Shown one piece after another: positions 1 through 8,747 of a DNA stretch of 64,000 nt (its first letter is position 1; every line of letters starts with the position of its first letter). Source of the stretch: Rhodocyclales bacterium (GTDB lineage: Bacteria; Pseudomonadota; Gammaproteobacteria; Burkholderiales; Rhodocyclaceae); assembly GCA_028292485.1 (NCBI GenBank), contig JAQGMG010000017.1:62001-126000 (forward strand), given 5' to 3'. The translations under genes and the position numbers were made by a program. The notes below the pieces were generated by a model. That model saw only the letters and a list, made by a program, of their open reading frames with translations, did not search any database and had not been told where the DNA came from.

Positions 1-1
1 T

Positions 2-793
2 TGCGCCGAACGTTTCTTTGATCCTTCCCTCGGCGCCTTGCTTGGCTTTCTGCCTGGAGCCTCTGCAAGAGATCGCGCCATTGCGCCGCGCATGGCCAAT
101 CTGTTGCGTCTCGCCTCGCACACTGCGGGGATCGCCGCGACCGCTGGCATGACGCCCGGCACGGGTCTTCTCGCGCTACGCCGCTCGGCCGTGCGCACGG
201 CGGGCATGGATACGACCCGCGCCACGGATTGCTTTGCCCTGCTGCGGCAACTTGAACGCTTTGGCAGCCATCATGCCGTACAGGAAGGCGTCGTTGCTGC
301 CGGCCCGGCCGTTCACAACTGGGAAGGCCGTTCGCGCTGGATCGAGCTGTGCGCCAGCGCCTTCGCTGCAACCATGCCTCTCAACCCGCTACGCTGGCTG
401 GCACGCAGCCGGGCCATTCCGTTGAATTTCGGCATGCGCAGCAAGCTCATGCTGCCGGCATTATGGAGCACGGTCGCGTTGGGTAGCATCGTTCTTTACA
501 CGACCGGCAACGCATTCGCCGCTGCCATCGGCCTCGCCGTCTGCACGGCCACCGCCTATGGCGTAAATGGCATGCCATCTGCATTCAATTGCACGGCAGT
601 CCTGTTTCGCGTGCATGGCCGCCGCGCCGAAGCAAGTCTGGTGGCCTGGGCCCCTGTCATGTTTTGCCATGACGTCATGATCGCGCTACGCAGCGCACTA
701 GGCACGCTTTGCCGTCGTGCACTTACGCGTGACTTCTCCCACCCTGCAACGACGTTGCCGTCGCAAACGATCGAGCAGAGCACGCAAGCATGA
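2..793 (+). CDS. Glycosyltransferase-like membrane protein, C-terminal part (5' truncated by window)
   Basis: The reading frame is open from the first bases of the window, so the start lies upstream; the first internal ATG at 38 is not a convincing start. What is visible is about 263 residues. A stretch GTGLLALRRSAV followed by a Gln/Arg-rich helix (ALLRQLERFG) resembles the acceptor-side region of processive GT2 enzymes, where a conserved RR is followed by the base-contacting helix. A hydrophobic segment follows (LPALWSTVALGSIVLY, then AAAIGLAVCTATAYG). The stop codon overlaps the next gene by ATGA, so the three genes from here to 2759 probably form one operon. The GT2 assignment is inferred from this partial pattern and is weak; the membrane character is seen directly. 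Confidence 0.45.
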   Translation, partial: CAERFFDPSLGALLGFLPGASARDRAIAPRMANLLRLASHTAGIAATAGMTPGTGLLALRRSAVRTAGMDTTRATDCFALLRQLERFGSHHAVQEGVVAAGPAVHNWEGRSRWIELCASAFAATMPLNPLRWLARSRAIPLNFGMRSKLMLPALWSTVALGSIVLYTTGNAFAAAIGLAVCTATAYGVNGMPSAFNCTAVLFRVHGRRAEASLVAWAPVMFCHDVMIALRSALGTLCRRALTRDFSHPATTLPSQTIEQSTQA

Positions 794-1968
794 GCTCCCT
801 GTCCCTCGCCGCCCAGGTGTTCTTGCCGCTTGCCACGTGCGCATTGCTGACGCCGTTCTGGCCCGCACTGCGTCAGTGGCGGTCGGCACCACCACCGTCT
901 TTCATGCCGAAAGATGCGCGTCGCAGCGACTGGGACACTACCGCGCGAGTTGAGCAAGAGCACATACAGCACGGTTTTGCCAAGCTGCTGGAGTTATCGG
1001 TACGTGACGGTGTGATACGCGGCGCACATGAGGACGGCACGGCTTTCATGGTGCTTGGCCCGAGGAGCCATTTGTCCGAGCAGCTCCCCGCGTCGGCGCG
1101 CTACCTGCGCATGCAGGTCATCGCCGCGCGTCATCTGGATATTCCCGGCGAGTTGGTTTGCGACCGGCTGATTTTTGCGCAGGGCAAGCTCAACATTGCC
1201 CATAACGCCATCCTGAAGACTGCCTTGTCACAGCGCGATGCAGCGGTCGGTCCGCGTGCGCGCATCCGGCAGTGGATCAGGGCAGAGGGACGGATCGATG
1301 CCGCCGAAGGCGCCGCGCTCCAAGGCTGTGCCAGCGCTGGTCGCGAGATCACCCTGGCGCGACGTACGCGCTTCGAACAACTGCTGGCCCCCGTTCTCAG
1401 CTTTGGCCGTTGCGAGCCATTGCGCGTGCCTGCCGCGCCCGCCCATCTGATACCCATGCAAGCGCCGGGCAACGCCTTCATCCCGGGCGATGGGCGCTGG
1501 ATCATCGATGGCGACATGAGCATTCCACCGGGACACGGCGTCAACGCGCGCCTGGTAGTCAGCGGCTCCCTGCTGGTCGGCACCGGCAGCCGCGTGCGCG
1601 GCGATGTTCATGTCATGGGGGATCTTGTGATTCATCACGACGCCACGCTCAACGGCGCTGTGCGCTGCGACGGCAATATGCGCATCGGGGAATGTTGTCG
1701 CCTGGCCGGGCCGGTACAGGTAACAGGCCAGATTGCGGCAGGCAGCCAGACCGTTTTCGGCTCAGCAGAGCAACTCACGACAGTGATTGCCAGCGAGATA
1801 CGCTTGCAGGAAGGCTGCATGGCACACGGCGCAATGTGGGCACAACACCGCGGCGAGGTTCTGATGGAAAGCGCACAAACAAGTGGGCAACCCGGCGGCC
1901 AACAAAACGCACAGCAGATCGCACCACAGGGCACACCGTCACCGATCTTTGTAAGCGCTCGTACATGA
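790..1968 (+). CDS. Bactofilin-like (polymer-forming, DUF583-type) beta-helical protein with N-terminal membrane anchor
   Basis: 392 residues. The N-terminus (SLSLAAQVFLPLATCALLTPF) is a likely membrane anchor. Residues about 230-350 consist of short repeated strands with periodic small and hydrophobic residues (IDGDMSIPPG, VSGSLLVGTGSRVRGDV, MGDLVIHHDATLNGAV, DGNMRIGECCRLAGPV), the pattern of the right-handed beta-helix of bactofilins and related polymer-forming proteins. Such proteins act as scaffolds at the cell envelope. The central part (residues 50-220) is not recognised. It starts inside the stop codon of the upstream glycosyltransferase-like gene (ATGA) and its own stop overlaps the next start, which suggests joint expression and a role in surface polysaccharide or envelope assembly. 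The C-terminus is Gln-rich and low in complexity. Confidence 0.55.
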   Translation: MSSLSLAAQVFLPLATCALLTPFWPALRQWRSAPPPSFMPKDARRSDWDTTARVEQEHIQHGFAKLLELSVRDGVIRGAHEDGTAFMVLGPRSHLSEQLPASARYLRMQVIAARHLDIPGELVCDRLIFAQGKLNIAHNAILKTALSQRDAAVGPRARIRQWIRAEGRIDAAEGAALQGCASAGREITLARRTRFEQLLAPVLSFGRCEPLRVPAAPAHLIPMQAPGNAFIPGDGRWIIDGDMSIPPGHGVNARLVVSGSLLVGTGSRVRGDVHVMGDLVIHHDATLNGAVRCDGNMRIGECCRLAGPVQVTGQIAAGSQTVFGSAEQLTTVIASEIRLQEGCMAHGAMWAQHRGEVLMESAQTSGQPGGQQNAQQIAPQGTPSPIFVSART

Positions 1969-2759
1969 ATACGCCCAATCGTCCGCTGAGCAGCCCGCAC
2001 CATACACGCCCCCTGTTCTCCAACAGGAGGCCACGCAAGGTCGAGCCCACGAGCCTGCCAATGCTCGACCGCGTGCTGCAGTCGGTGGCTCTGGCTGCGG
2101 TGCTGACCACCATCCTGATACTGACCCTCAATCCTCTGACCGGCCTGTGGCACACGGCCCTGGGCTATCTCGTCACGGAGCTTTCCATGAACGCCCAGAT
2201 CGTCGCGCGTGACATTCACGTGGGCCAGGCATCCCTCGGCATGCGGTTGGGTATCAGCATGGAAAGCCCCGCCCCCGACAGTTTTGCCTTGATGCTGCAT
2301 GGCCTCATGTGCATCGGTGTCTTCGGCATCAGTTGGGCAGTCATGAGCATGCCGTTGCGCTGCGGGCTGCGCCTTCTATGCGTTTTGCATGCGCTCGGCT
2401 TGCTCATGATCGCTGCGCGCGGCAATGCTTTCCCGTACAGCCTGCTCGACCATACGCGAGTGCTCTACGATTCTTCGCTGATCTGGCTATTGCTGACGCC
2501 CAGCCTGCTTGCAGCAGGTTTCTTTCTGGTCGAACGCTCGTGGCTCAATCGACTTGCCGCGTCGGCGTTGATTCTCGGCTTCGAGATCATTGCGCTGCCG
2601 CTCAAGCTCATCCTGCACAGCCTGCTCGTCACGCTGCTATCACCGGTAGCAATCCCGGTCCTCTTCCTTGCCGCAGGCCCTGTTCTCGACATACTGCTGC
2701 TGGCTGCGCTCTATGCCTGGGTGCTGACCTGGCCGCAGTTGAAGTTCAAGCTCAGATAA
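1965..2759 (+). CDS. Polytopic membrane protein, possible divergent exosortase-like fold
   Basis: 264 residues, starting at the ATG that overlaps the preceding stop (ATGA); the open frame extends further upstream but that part is antisense-free shadow of the bactofilin-like gene. There is a hydrophobic segment near residues 40-56, a soluble loop (about 71-105), then four or more membrane segments. Cys116, Arg152 and His163 fall in CIGVFG, ARGNAF and LDHTRV, on consecutive membrane segments. Exosortases and archaeosortases use a Cys/Arg/His arrangement in this order and with roughly this spacing. The surrounding motif residues differ from the classical families and there are about 90 extra C-terminal residues, so this is a suggestion only. 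A PEP-CTERM substrate is encoded at 35162 in the same window. No enzyme function is claimed. Confidence 0.5.
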   Translation: MNTPNRPLSSPHHTRPLFSNRRPRKVEPTSLPMLDRVLQSVALAAVLTTILILTLNPLTGLWHTALGYLVTELSMNAQIVARDIHVGQASLGMRLGISMESPAPDSFALMLHGLMCIGVFGISWAVMSMPLRCGLRLLCVLHALGLLMIAARGNAFPYSLLDHTRVLYDSSLIWLLLTPSLLAAGFFLVERSWLNRLAASALILGFEIIALPLKLILHSLLVTLLSPVAIPVLFLAAGPVLDILLLAALYAWVLTWPQLKFKLR

Positions 2760-2773
2760 CAGACCGCTTCCGC

Positions 2774-2816
2774 AAAAAGGGCTGCAAACAGCGACCTCGT
2801 TGTTTGCAGCCCTTTA
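2774..2816. terminator. Bidirectional rho-independent terminator
   Basis: Perfect 14-bp stem (AAGGGCTGCAAACA at 2777-2790 with its complement at 2801-2814), flanked by an A-run on the left and T-rich sequence on the right. It lies between the convergent membrane-protein gene and edd and could serve both. Confidence 0.8.
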
Positions 2817-2825
2817 TGTTTCTAC

Positions 2826-2890
2826 TTCAGGTTTCTCCTTCAGGCTTCTCCTTCAGATTTCCCCTGCAGCTTTCCTGTTCAGTCTTCCAG
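2826..2890. repeat. Degenerate 13-bp tandem repeat, five units, reaching into the 3' end of edd
   Basis: Units start at 2826, 2839, 2852, 2865 and 2878; the first two are TTCAGGTTTCTCC and TTCAGGCTTCTCC, and the later ones drift. The last unit covers the edd stop codon and its final codons. A 13-bp period is not a multiple of three, so expansion would shift frame. Confidence 0.7.
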
Positions 2891-4705
2891 TGTCAGGAAA
2901 CTCGCCCCCTCCTCAGCAATGCTGACCACCGCACGCAAGTTGCCGAAGAGATCGCGCCCCATGCCGTACTGCGGCAGATCGATATCGAAGGTTGCGGGGC
3001 TGCGCTGATCGAAAATCTGCGCTTCCACCTCGATCTCGAGTATGCCGGCGTCGGCATCAAGATTGATGATGTCATCGTCATGAACGCGTGCCAGTGCCCC
3101 GCCAGCGGCAGCCTCGGGGCTGACGTGAATGGCGGCAGGTACTTTTCCCGAGGCCCCCGACATGCGGCCATCCGTGACCAGCGCGACCTTGAAACCCTTG
3201 TCCTGAAAGTTGGCCAGCATGGGCGTGAGCTGGTGTAGCTCGGGCATGCCATTGGCTTTGGGGCCCTGAAAGCGCAGCACGGCGATGAAGTCCTGATTCA
3301 GCAACCCGGCCTTGGCGTCCTTCAGAAATGCCTCCTGACTCTCGAATACCTTGGCAGGTGCTCGCACCTTGCGATGCTCGGGTTTTACTGCCGAGACCTT
3401 GATGACTGCACGACCGAGATTGCCTTGCAACAGTCGCAGGCCGCCATCAGCGCTGAAAGGCTCGGCCGCTGTGCTCAATATGGCCGGATCGCTGCTTTCT
3501 ACGGGAGGTACCTGCCAGCCAAGCTTGTTGGCCGCATCGAGTACCGGTGCGGTCGCGTATTGACGCAGGCCAGCACCCATGACTGTATGAACATCCTCGT
3601 GCAGCAGACCTGCATCGAGCAATTCACGAATCAGCCATGCCATGCCGCCGGCATTGTGGAACTGATTCACGTCGGCCTTGCCGTTGGGATAGACCTTGGC
3701 CAGCAAGGGTATGACATGCGAGAGCGATTCGAAATCGCCCCAGTCGATGATGACACCCGCCGCGCGGGCAATGGCTACCAGGTGCAAGGTGTGATTGGTC
3801 GAGCCGCCGGTAGCGAGCAGGCCGATGATGCCGTTCACAATGGCGCGCTCATCGATGAGGCGGCCGATGGGGGCAAATGATGGCTGACCATTCACTAGCT
3901 GCACGACGCGCTGAGCCGCCGCACGGGTCAGCGCCGTCCTGAGCTCGGTGCCCGGCGGAATGAAGGCTGCGCCGGGCAGATGCAGGCCCATGATCTCCAT
4001 GAGCATCTGATTGGAATTGGCGGTGCCATAAAACGTGCAGGTGCCCGGCGCGTGGTAGGACTGCGATTCGCTTTCGAGCAAGGCGTCCTGCCCGACCTCG
4101 CCTGCCGCATATTGCTGGCGGACTTTTGCTTTCTGATCATTGGAAACGCCGGTCGGCATCGGGCCGCCCGGCACGAAGATGAAGGGCAGATGGCCGAAGC
4201 GCAATGCACCGATCAACAGGCCGGGAACGATCTTGTCGCAGACGCCCAGACACAACGCAGCGTCGAACATATTGTGCGACAAGCCAATGGCCGTGCTCAT
4301 CGCGATTACATCGCGCGAAAACAGCGACAGCTCCATACCGGCCTGGCCTTGCGTGATGCCGTCGCACATGGCCGGCACACCACCCGCGACCTGTGCCGTA
4401 GCACCGACCTCACGCGCCGCCTGTTTGATGATGTCGGGATAGGCACCAAAGGGTTGGTGCGCAGACAACATGTCGTTGTAGGCGGTGACGATGCCGATGT
4501 TGGGCGCCTTGAGCGTCTTGATACGGAACTTGTCTTCCGGCGGGCTGGCCGCAAAGCCATGGGCAAGATTGGTGCAACCGAGCTGGCCGCGATATGGCGA
4601 GCCGGGAATGGCCGCGTCGATCCGCGACAGATAACGTGCACGTCGCTCGGCACTGCGGCTTTGAATGCGGGACGTTATTTCAGCGATACGGGGGTCCAGG
4701 GACAT
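2879..4705 (-). CDS. edd: 6-phosphogluconate dehydratase (EC 4.2.1.12)
   Basis: 608 residues, the usual length for Edd. It converts 6-phosphogluconate to 2-keto-3-deoxy-6-phosphogluconate (KDPG), the first committed step of the Entner-Doudoroff pathway in the cytoplasm. The IlvD/Edd family signature is clear: [60 protein letters not shown], and the C-terminal [16 protein letters not shown]. The conserved cysteines in CDG, VCDK and the CTFYGTANS block are the expected iron-sulfur ligands and all are present. The start at 4705 is preceded by GAGG at a good distance. It stands alone, about 3 kb from kdgK and 4 kb from eda, so the pathway genes are clustered loosely rather than in one operon. Confidence 0.97.
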   Translation of the reverse strand: MSLDPRIAEITSRIQSRSAERRARYLSRIDAAIPGSPYRGQLGCTNLAHGFAASPPEDKFRIKTLKAPNIGIVTAYNDMLSAHQPFGAYPDIIKQAAREVGATAQVAGGVPAMCDGITQGQAGMELSLFSRDVIAMSTAIGLSHNMFDAALCLGVCDKIVPGLLIGALRFGHLPFIFVPGGPMPTGVSNDQKAKVRQQYAAGEVGQDALLESESQSYHAPGTCTFYGTANSNQMLMEIMGLHLPGAAFIPPGTELRTALTRAAAQRVVQLVNGQPSFAPIGRLIDERAIVNGIIGLLATGGSTNHTLHLVAIARAAGVIIDWGDFESLSHVIPLLAKVYPNGKADVNQFHNAGGMAWLIRELLDAGLLHEDVHTVMGAGLRQYATAPVLDAANKLGWQVPPVESSDPAILSTAAEPFSADGGLRLLQGNLGRAVIKVSAVKPEHRKVRAPAKVFESQEAFLKDAKAGLLNQDFIAVLRFQGPKANGMPELHQLTPMLANFQDKGFKVALVTDGRMSGASGKVPAAIHVSPEAAAGGALARVHDDDIINLDADAGILEIEVEAQIFDQRSPATFDIDLPQYGMGRDLFGNLRAVVSIAEEGASFLTLED

Positions 4706-4929
4706 TGAGTGACCTCGTCAAATCGGGCTAGCCCGTGAAAATGCTTGGATGCGACACAACACGAAGCACGGACTGTTCCCGTGCAGCGGCGCCAATGTCT
4801 GTCAGCCTGCATCATCGCAACTGTTGGATCACACTGCAAACAGCCTTGCATCCGTGTTTGATCTGGCTGCGACAACACATCGCATCGAGTGGTAAATTCG
4901 ATGCCCGCCAAAGACATGGACACCACATC

Positions 4930-5715
4930 ATGAGCCCGAATTTTCCTGATCTCAAAGACAAGCGTGTGCTGATCACCGGCTCCACCATGGGCATCGGGCT
5001 CGCCACGGCACAAGCCTTTGCGCACCAGGGCGCGCGTGTCGGATTGAATGGCCGCAAGGCACCGGAGCATCTCGACGACATCCTTGCAGGCATGCAGACC
5101 GACGGCGGTGAATCGGCATTTTTCGCGGCGGACCTGGCGCACAGCGCAGGGTGCCAACAGCTCGTAGACGCCTTCGTAGCGCGCTTCGGCGGCATCGACG
5201 TACTCATCAACAATGCCGGCGGGTTGGTCGGCCGCAAACCGCTGGAGGCCATCGACGATGAATTCTTCGACGCAGTAAGCGATCTGAACATGCGCTCGGT
5301 ACTGATGACCACGCGCTTTGCCTTGCCCCATTTGCGCGAATCAGCAAAGCAGTCCGGCCAGACCGCCAGCGTCATCAGCGTCGGCTCCATCGCAGGACAT
5401 ACGGGCGGCGGGCCCGGCGCGGCGCTCTACGGTGCATCGAAGGCCTGGCTGCACAACATCCACAAGAACTGGGTGGATTTCCACACCGCGGAAGGCATCC
5501 GCTTCAACATCGTTTCGCCAGGCACCGTCGATACGGCCTTCCACGCCGACAAGAACGAAGAAGTGCGACAACGCATCAGCGCCGGCATCCCGATGGGGCG
5601 CTTCGGCAAGACCAGCGAAATGGCGCCAGCCTTTCTGTTCTTCGCTTCACATGCCTGCAGTGGTTACATCACCGGCCAGATTCTTGACGTCAACGGCGGT
5701 CAGTACATGCCTTGA
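4930..5715 (+). CDS. SDR-family oxidoreductase
   Basis: 261 residues from the ATG at 4930; the frame is open upstream but the dinucleotide-binding motif begins 15 residues after this ATG, as is usual. TGSTMGIG is the glycine-rich NAD(P)-binding turn, NNAGG the central strand motif, and YGASK the catalytic Tyr/Lys pair, with SVGSIAG supplying the Ser. The C-terminus ends GQILDVNGGQYMP, typical of classical SDRs of the 3-oxoacyl-ACP reductase type. Substrate cannot be told from sequence. It is divergent from edd with about 220 bp between, a possible shared regulatory region, which makes a sugar-acid substrate possible but unproven. Confidence 0.88.
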   Translation: MSPNFPDLKDKRVLITGSTMGIGLATAQAFAHQGARVGLNGRKAPEHLDDILAGMQTDGGESAFFAADLAHSAGCQQLVDAFVARFGGIDVLINNAGGLVGRKPLEAIDDEFFDAVSDLNMRSVLMTTRFALPHLRESAKQSGQTASVISVGSIAGHTGGGPGAALYGASKAWLHNIHKNWVDFHTAEGIRFNIVSPGTVDTAFHADKNEEVRQRISAGIPMGRFGKTSEMAPAFLFFASHACSGYITGQILDVNGGQYMP

Positions 5716-5870
5716 GACAGATTTACCCTCCGGGAAAAGCAGCTTGCAACATGTGAGCTGCAGCACGTGCCGTCCATTCCATATGCATATATTGATACCG
5801 GACATGCGCCGGGCTAAACTGACGCACAGGATGCTGCACTCGCAGCTCGTCAGGCTTCATCGAGACATGT

Positions 5871-6272
5871 ATGGCACATAAAGGCTTACGCCCTCATTTT
5901 CTCGCCGCATTCGCGCTGATGCTATTGCTCGCGTCATGTGGCGGTAGCGATCTCCCTGTTCCCGGCGCTTTGAAGTCCATCAACATCAGCAAGATGGAAT
6001 GCCCCATCGCCAGCGACGGCGCCACCATTCCACCCGGCACCAATTCGAAGGTGAAGGCTTATGCCATCGTGGTGGGCATCGATCTGTCGGATATCGTCTG
6101 GGCCTGGGACGCGGATGGCGGTGTCATCACATTTGGCTCGCAGAGCCAGCGGGACAATACCTCGACCATCGACATTACCGCTCCTGCATCAAGAGCCAAA
6201 TTCAAGATCAATGTACATGCGACCGCAGACGGCAAGCGCGCCGACTCGACCTGCGAACTGGAAGTAAACTAG
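5871..6272 (+). CDS. Small exported lipoprotein of unknown function
   Basis: 133 residues. The N-terminus has basic residues, a hydrophobic core (FLAAFALMLLLA) and a lipobox LLASC followed by GGS, so it should be lipidated and exported. The mature part contains DIVWAWDADGGVITFGSQSQ and STIDITAP, a pattern of Ig-like or PKD-like beta sandwiches, and two cysteines (MEC and TCELEVN) that could form a disulfide. No family is recognised with confidence. It stands alone between a plus-strand SDR and a minus-strand small gene. Confidence 0.75.
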   Translation: MAHKGLRPHFLAAFALMLLLASCGGSDLPVPGALKSINISKMECPIASDGATIPPGTNSKVKAYAIVVGIDLSDIVWAWDADGGVITFGSQSQRDNTSTIDITAPASRAKFKINVHATADGKRADSTCELEVN

Positions 6273-6374
6273 CCAACGCAAGCGGCGTGTAGCAACAACG
6301 CCGTGCACCCACGCTCGTCTCGGCGAGCGTTCAAAACCCCGCACCCACCTGCGTGAAAATAGTTAACTAGCCTC

Positions 6375-6680
6375 TCAGAAAAACGGCGGAATATTGCGCA
6401 CTTGCGGCAGGCGAACCAACGATTCCTGGTGTGGCATGCCGAGCGCTTCCAGCTCCCCGCGGAACAGCGTGTCCGTCTGATCGACATAGGAATGGATAAC
6501 CTCGACCCAATGCTCGAATGCACCCTTGGCTTCGCGCAACGACTCTTCAAGCTTGGCACGATCAATCTCGCCACTCCGCTCGAAATTCACCATTTCCTTG
6601 AACACAACTCCGATGTCCTGTTCGAGCTGCTGATAGCTGCCATGAAAGGCATGCGTCTTTTGATCGCGAAAACTTGCCAT
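6375..6680 (-). CDS. Conserved-looking small protein of unknown function
   Basis: 101 residues from the ATG at 6680, which is preceded by a strong AAGGAGGAG ribosome-binding site; the open frame runs 20 codons further upstream but this site decides the start. The protein is largely helical and charged (EQDIGVVFKEMVNFERSGEIDRAKLEESLREAKGA is split here only as description of composition), with a short Pro-rich end (RNIPPFF). No signal peptide or membrane segment. I do not recognise a family. The good ribosome-binding site and absence of overlap with a better frame support it as real. Confidence 0.65.
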   Translation of the reverse strand: MASFRDQKTHAFHGSYQQLEQDIGVVFKEMVNFERSGEIDRAKLEESLREAKGAFEHWVEVIHSYVDQTDTLFRGELEALGMPHQESLVRLPQVRNIPPFF

Positions 6681-6981
6681 TTTTGACTCCTCCTTGAACC
6701 GGATTACAAGAACGCCGAATGGCAGTGGCCCAATGCGCACCGCTTCGCTTCATTCCGCCGAGGAAGCGCTGGCACACATCGAAGTCGCCAGCAAGGCATA
6801 TTCCCGCGCCGATGGATCGGGTAATCAAGCGGCTAAGTCTTGTCGCGCTCAGGACGACGCCGCGCAAGCGGTGGTATTTGCAATGGGACTTCGAGCCTCG
6901 TCCGACAGGCCACCTGTACTTGTTGATGAAGAACTTGAAGGCCGCGGTCGGGTGGGCAGGAACAGCCGTAAACCCTGTGCT
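6681..6981. other. Gap without a recognised gene
   Basis: About 300 bp between the small protein and the GIY-YIG gene. Short open frames exist on both strands but none has a ribosome-binding site or recognisable product. The strong ribosome-binding site of the small protein lies at its left edge. Confidence 0.5.
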
Positions 6982-7275
6982 TCAAAACCTCATGTTCTTG
7001 AAGTTCTTCTTTGCCGCTAAAGACACCTGTTGCCAGTCTCCGCGCATCAAGGCTTCCTTCTTCTTGCGATTCCATGGCTTGATCTGCAGCTCAGCCGCTA
7101 GCGCTTCTTCGCGCGTTGCAAATTCCTGCGACCACGCAAGTTCGACAGGCAAGCGTGTCGCCGTATAACCACCACACGCCCCTGTCATGTGTCGACCAAT
7201 TCGTTGTTCGAGGTTGTCCGTATGACCGGTGTAATAGCTGTTGTCGACACAACGCAGAATGTAAGTCCAGAACAT
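6982..7275 (-). CDS. GIY-YIG domain protein (UPF0213/YhbQ-like)
   Basis: 97 residues containing a single GIY-YIG nuclease domain: TYILRC and YYTGHT give the two paired motifs (WTYILRCVDNSYYTGHTDN region), followed by the conserved Arg in LEQRIGRH and the Glu in EALAAELQIK. Length and layout match the small stand-alone YhbQ/UPF0213 proteins, which are thought to act on DNA or RNA but have no firm role. There is no DNA-binding extension as in homing endonucleases or UvrC, so it is unlikely to be a mobile intron enzyme. Confidence 0.88.
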   Translation of the reverse strand: MFWTYILRCVDNSYYTGHTDNLEQRIGRHMTGACGGYTATRLPVELAWSQEFATREEALAAELQIKPWNRKKKEALMRGDWQQVSLAAKKNFKNMRF

Positions 7276-7308
7276 GTTCTCTCTACGGCAGTACGTTCTG
7301 CCACCCTT

Positions 7309-7411
7309 CCCTCGATACAGGCCTTCGGCCTACTCGGGGCGAACGGCTGTTTTTTGAGGCGCACCTCACGCGGCCCGTTCGTGCCGAGTGCCGCGAAGCG
7401 GTATATCGAGG
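7309..7411. repeat. Long imperfect palindrome, CCCGTTCG family, copy 1
   Basis: Left arm begins CCTCGATACAG and runs to GAACGG; right arm runs CCCGTTCGTGCCGAGTGCCG to ATATCGAGG. The same outer and inner blocks recur at 20432-20529 and, more diverged, at 26044-26146. It is non-coding and lies beside the GIY-YIG gene. Confidence 0.75.
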
Positions 7412-7434
7412 CATCTCACGATCTCCACACAAAC

Positions 7435-7467
7435 AAAAGCCCGACAGTTCAACACTGTCGGGCTTTT
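7435..7467. terminator. Rho-independent terminator, bidirectional
   Basis: AAAAGCCCGACAG at 7435-7447 pairs with CTGTCGGGCTTTT at 7455-7467 around a 7-nt loop, with A and T runs on either side. It lies 140 bp downstream of the kdgK stop on the minus strand and probably ends that transcript. Confidence 0.85.
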
Positions 7468-7487
7468 GATTCTCAACCCAAGGTGGG

Positions 7488-7607
7488 AATTTACGTAGCA
7501 GGCGTAGCGAGCGGGATCGAGGTTGAGACGAGGAGCAGAACTGTACTCAAGTACAGCGAGCACCGGAATCTCAAGATCGACCCGCGCAGTAGCCTGACGC
7601 GTAAATT
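7488..7607. repeat. 120-bp imperfect inverted repeat overlapping the kdgK stop codon
   Basis: Outer arms AATTTACG (7488-7495) and CGTAAATT (7600-7607), continued inward by imperfect pairing (GCAGGCGTAGCGAGCGGG against CCCGCGCAGTAGCCTG), and a central perfect hairpin CTGTAC-TCAA-GTACAG at 7541-7556. The right end supplies the TAA of kdgK. Transcribed in the kdgK direction it would form a long structured RNA ahead of the terminator at 7435-7467. Confidence 0.6.
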
Positions 7608-8707
7608 TAGCGGATGACGCGAGCGCCTTTGCCCTTCATCGCTGCTTCGACTTCTTCCACGCGAACCATCGAGGTATCGCCCGGGGTCGACATGGCCAGT
7701 GCGCCGTGCGCTGCGCCGTATTCGACTGCGGCTTGCGGGCCCTTGCCTTCGAGGAAGCCATAAGCCAGGCCGGAAGCGAAACCGTCACCACCACCAACGC
7801 GGTCGTAGATTTCCAGGTTTTCACGCTTCATCGATTGGTACAGCTCGCCTTGGTAGTACAGGAGTGCGGACCAGTCGTTGAAGGTAGCCGTGGTGGCCTT
7901 GCGCAGCGTGGTGGCTGCAACCTTGAAGTTCGGGAATTCGGCGACAGCAGCCTGAATCATCTTCTTGAAGCTATCGGTTTCGATCTTGGTCAGGTGCTCG
8001 TCGGCGCCTTCAACTTCAAAGCCCAGGCAGGCGGTGAAGTCTTCTTCGTTGCCGATCATGACATCGCAATACTTGGCGATGTTGCGATTGATTTTCTGCG
8101 CGCCTTCCTTGCCGCCCTGGCTCTTCCACAGCGATGCGCGGTAGTTCAGGTCGTATGCAACGACGGTGCCGTATTTCTTGGCAACTTCAACAGCTTCGAT
8201 CACGGCTTCAGCGGTGTTCGACGCCAGTGCGGCGAAAATGCCACCGGTCTGGAACCAGCGCACGCCTTCTTCGCCAAAGAGTTTCTCCCAATTGACTTCA
8301 CCCGGGCGGATTTGCGATGCAGCCGAGTGGCCACGATCGGAACAACCCAGGGCAGGACGAATGCCGAAGCCCTTTTCCGTGAAGTTCAGACCGACGCGGG
8401 TGTTCTTGCCCAGACCGTCGAAATCGCGCCAGATGACGTGCGACATGTCGACGCCGCCTTGCATGATGAAGTCTTCAACCAACCAGCCCAGATCGTTCTT
8501 CGGCAGCGCGGTGACGACGGCAGCACGCTTGCCCCAGCACTTGCGCATGGCGCGAGCAACGTTGTATTCGCCGCCACCTTCCCACACCTGGAAGCTGCGG
8601 GCATTGCGCACGCGGCCAAAGCCCGGGTCGAAGCGCAGCATGACTTCGCCGAAGGAGACGCAATCCCATTTGGTGTCGGCGACGGATTTGATGATCAGTT
8701 CGGACAT
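7607..8707 (-). CDS. kdgK: 2-keto-3-deoxygluconate kinase, PfkB family
   Basis: 366 residues. PfkB/ribokinase-fold kinase that would phosphorylate 2-keto-3-deoxygluconate to KDPG, feeding the Entner-Doudoroff aldolase. Visible motifs: SFGEVMLRFDPG near the N-terminus, GGGEYNVARAM (substrate-binding Gly/Asn block), and the C-terminal DRVGGGDGFASGLAYG with the catalytic Asp of the PfkB signature. It is longer than E. coli KdgK (about 309), with the extra length in the middle. The start at 8707 is preceded by AAGGA. It follows eda in the same direction with a 122-bp gap full of dyads. The assignment as KDG kinase rests on PfkB motifs plus the neighbouring eda; another sugar-acid kinase remains possible. 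Confidence 0.85.
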   Translation of the reverse strand: MSELIIKSVADTKWDCVSFGEVMLRFDPGFGRVRNARSFQVWEGGGEYNVARAMRKCWGKRAAVVTALPKNDLGWLVEDFIMQGGVDMSHVIWRDFDGLGKNTRVGLNFTEKGFGIRPALGCSDRGHSAASQIRPGEVNWEKLFGEEGVRWFQTGGIFAALASNTAEAVIEAVEVAKKYGTVVAYDLNYRASLWKSQGGKEGAQKINRNIAKYCDVMIGNEEDFTACLGFEVEGADEHLTKIETDSFKKMIQAAVAEFPNFKVAATTLRKATTATFNDWSALLYYQGELYQSMKRENLEIYDRVGGGDGFASGLAYGFLEGKGPQAAVEYGAAHGALAMSTPGDTSMVRVEEVEAAMKGKGARVIR

Positions 8708-8747
8708 TTCAGATTCCTTGATGTGAAAAGGTGAAATTTTTTAAAAG

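Noticed and set aside
1272-1964. Upstream extension of the membrane protein frame
   Set aside because: Lies within the bactofilin-like gene in another frame and reads as Arg-rich noise; the ATG at 1965 overlaps the preceding stop as the other genes do.
6694-7020. 108-codon plus-strand frame
   Set aside because: No ribosome-binding site or recognisable protein, and it overlaps the 3' end of the GIY-YIG gene on the other strand.
6982-7275. GIY-YIG protein as an intron-homing endonuclease
   Set aside because: Only a bare domain of UPF0213 size and no intron or inserted gene around it.
7706-8734. 342-codon plus-strand frame across kdgK
   Set aside because: Antisense shadow of a PfkB kinase with all motifs on the minus strand.
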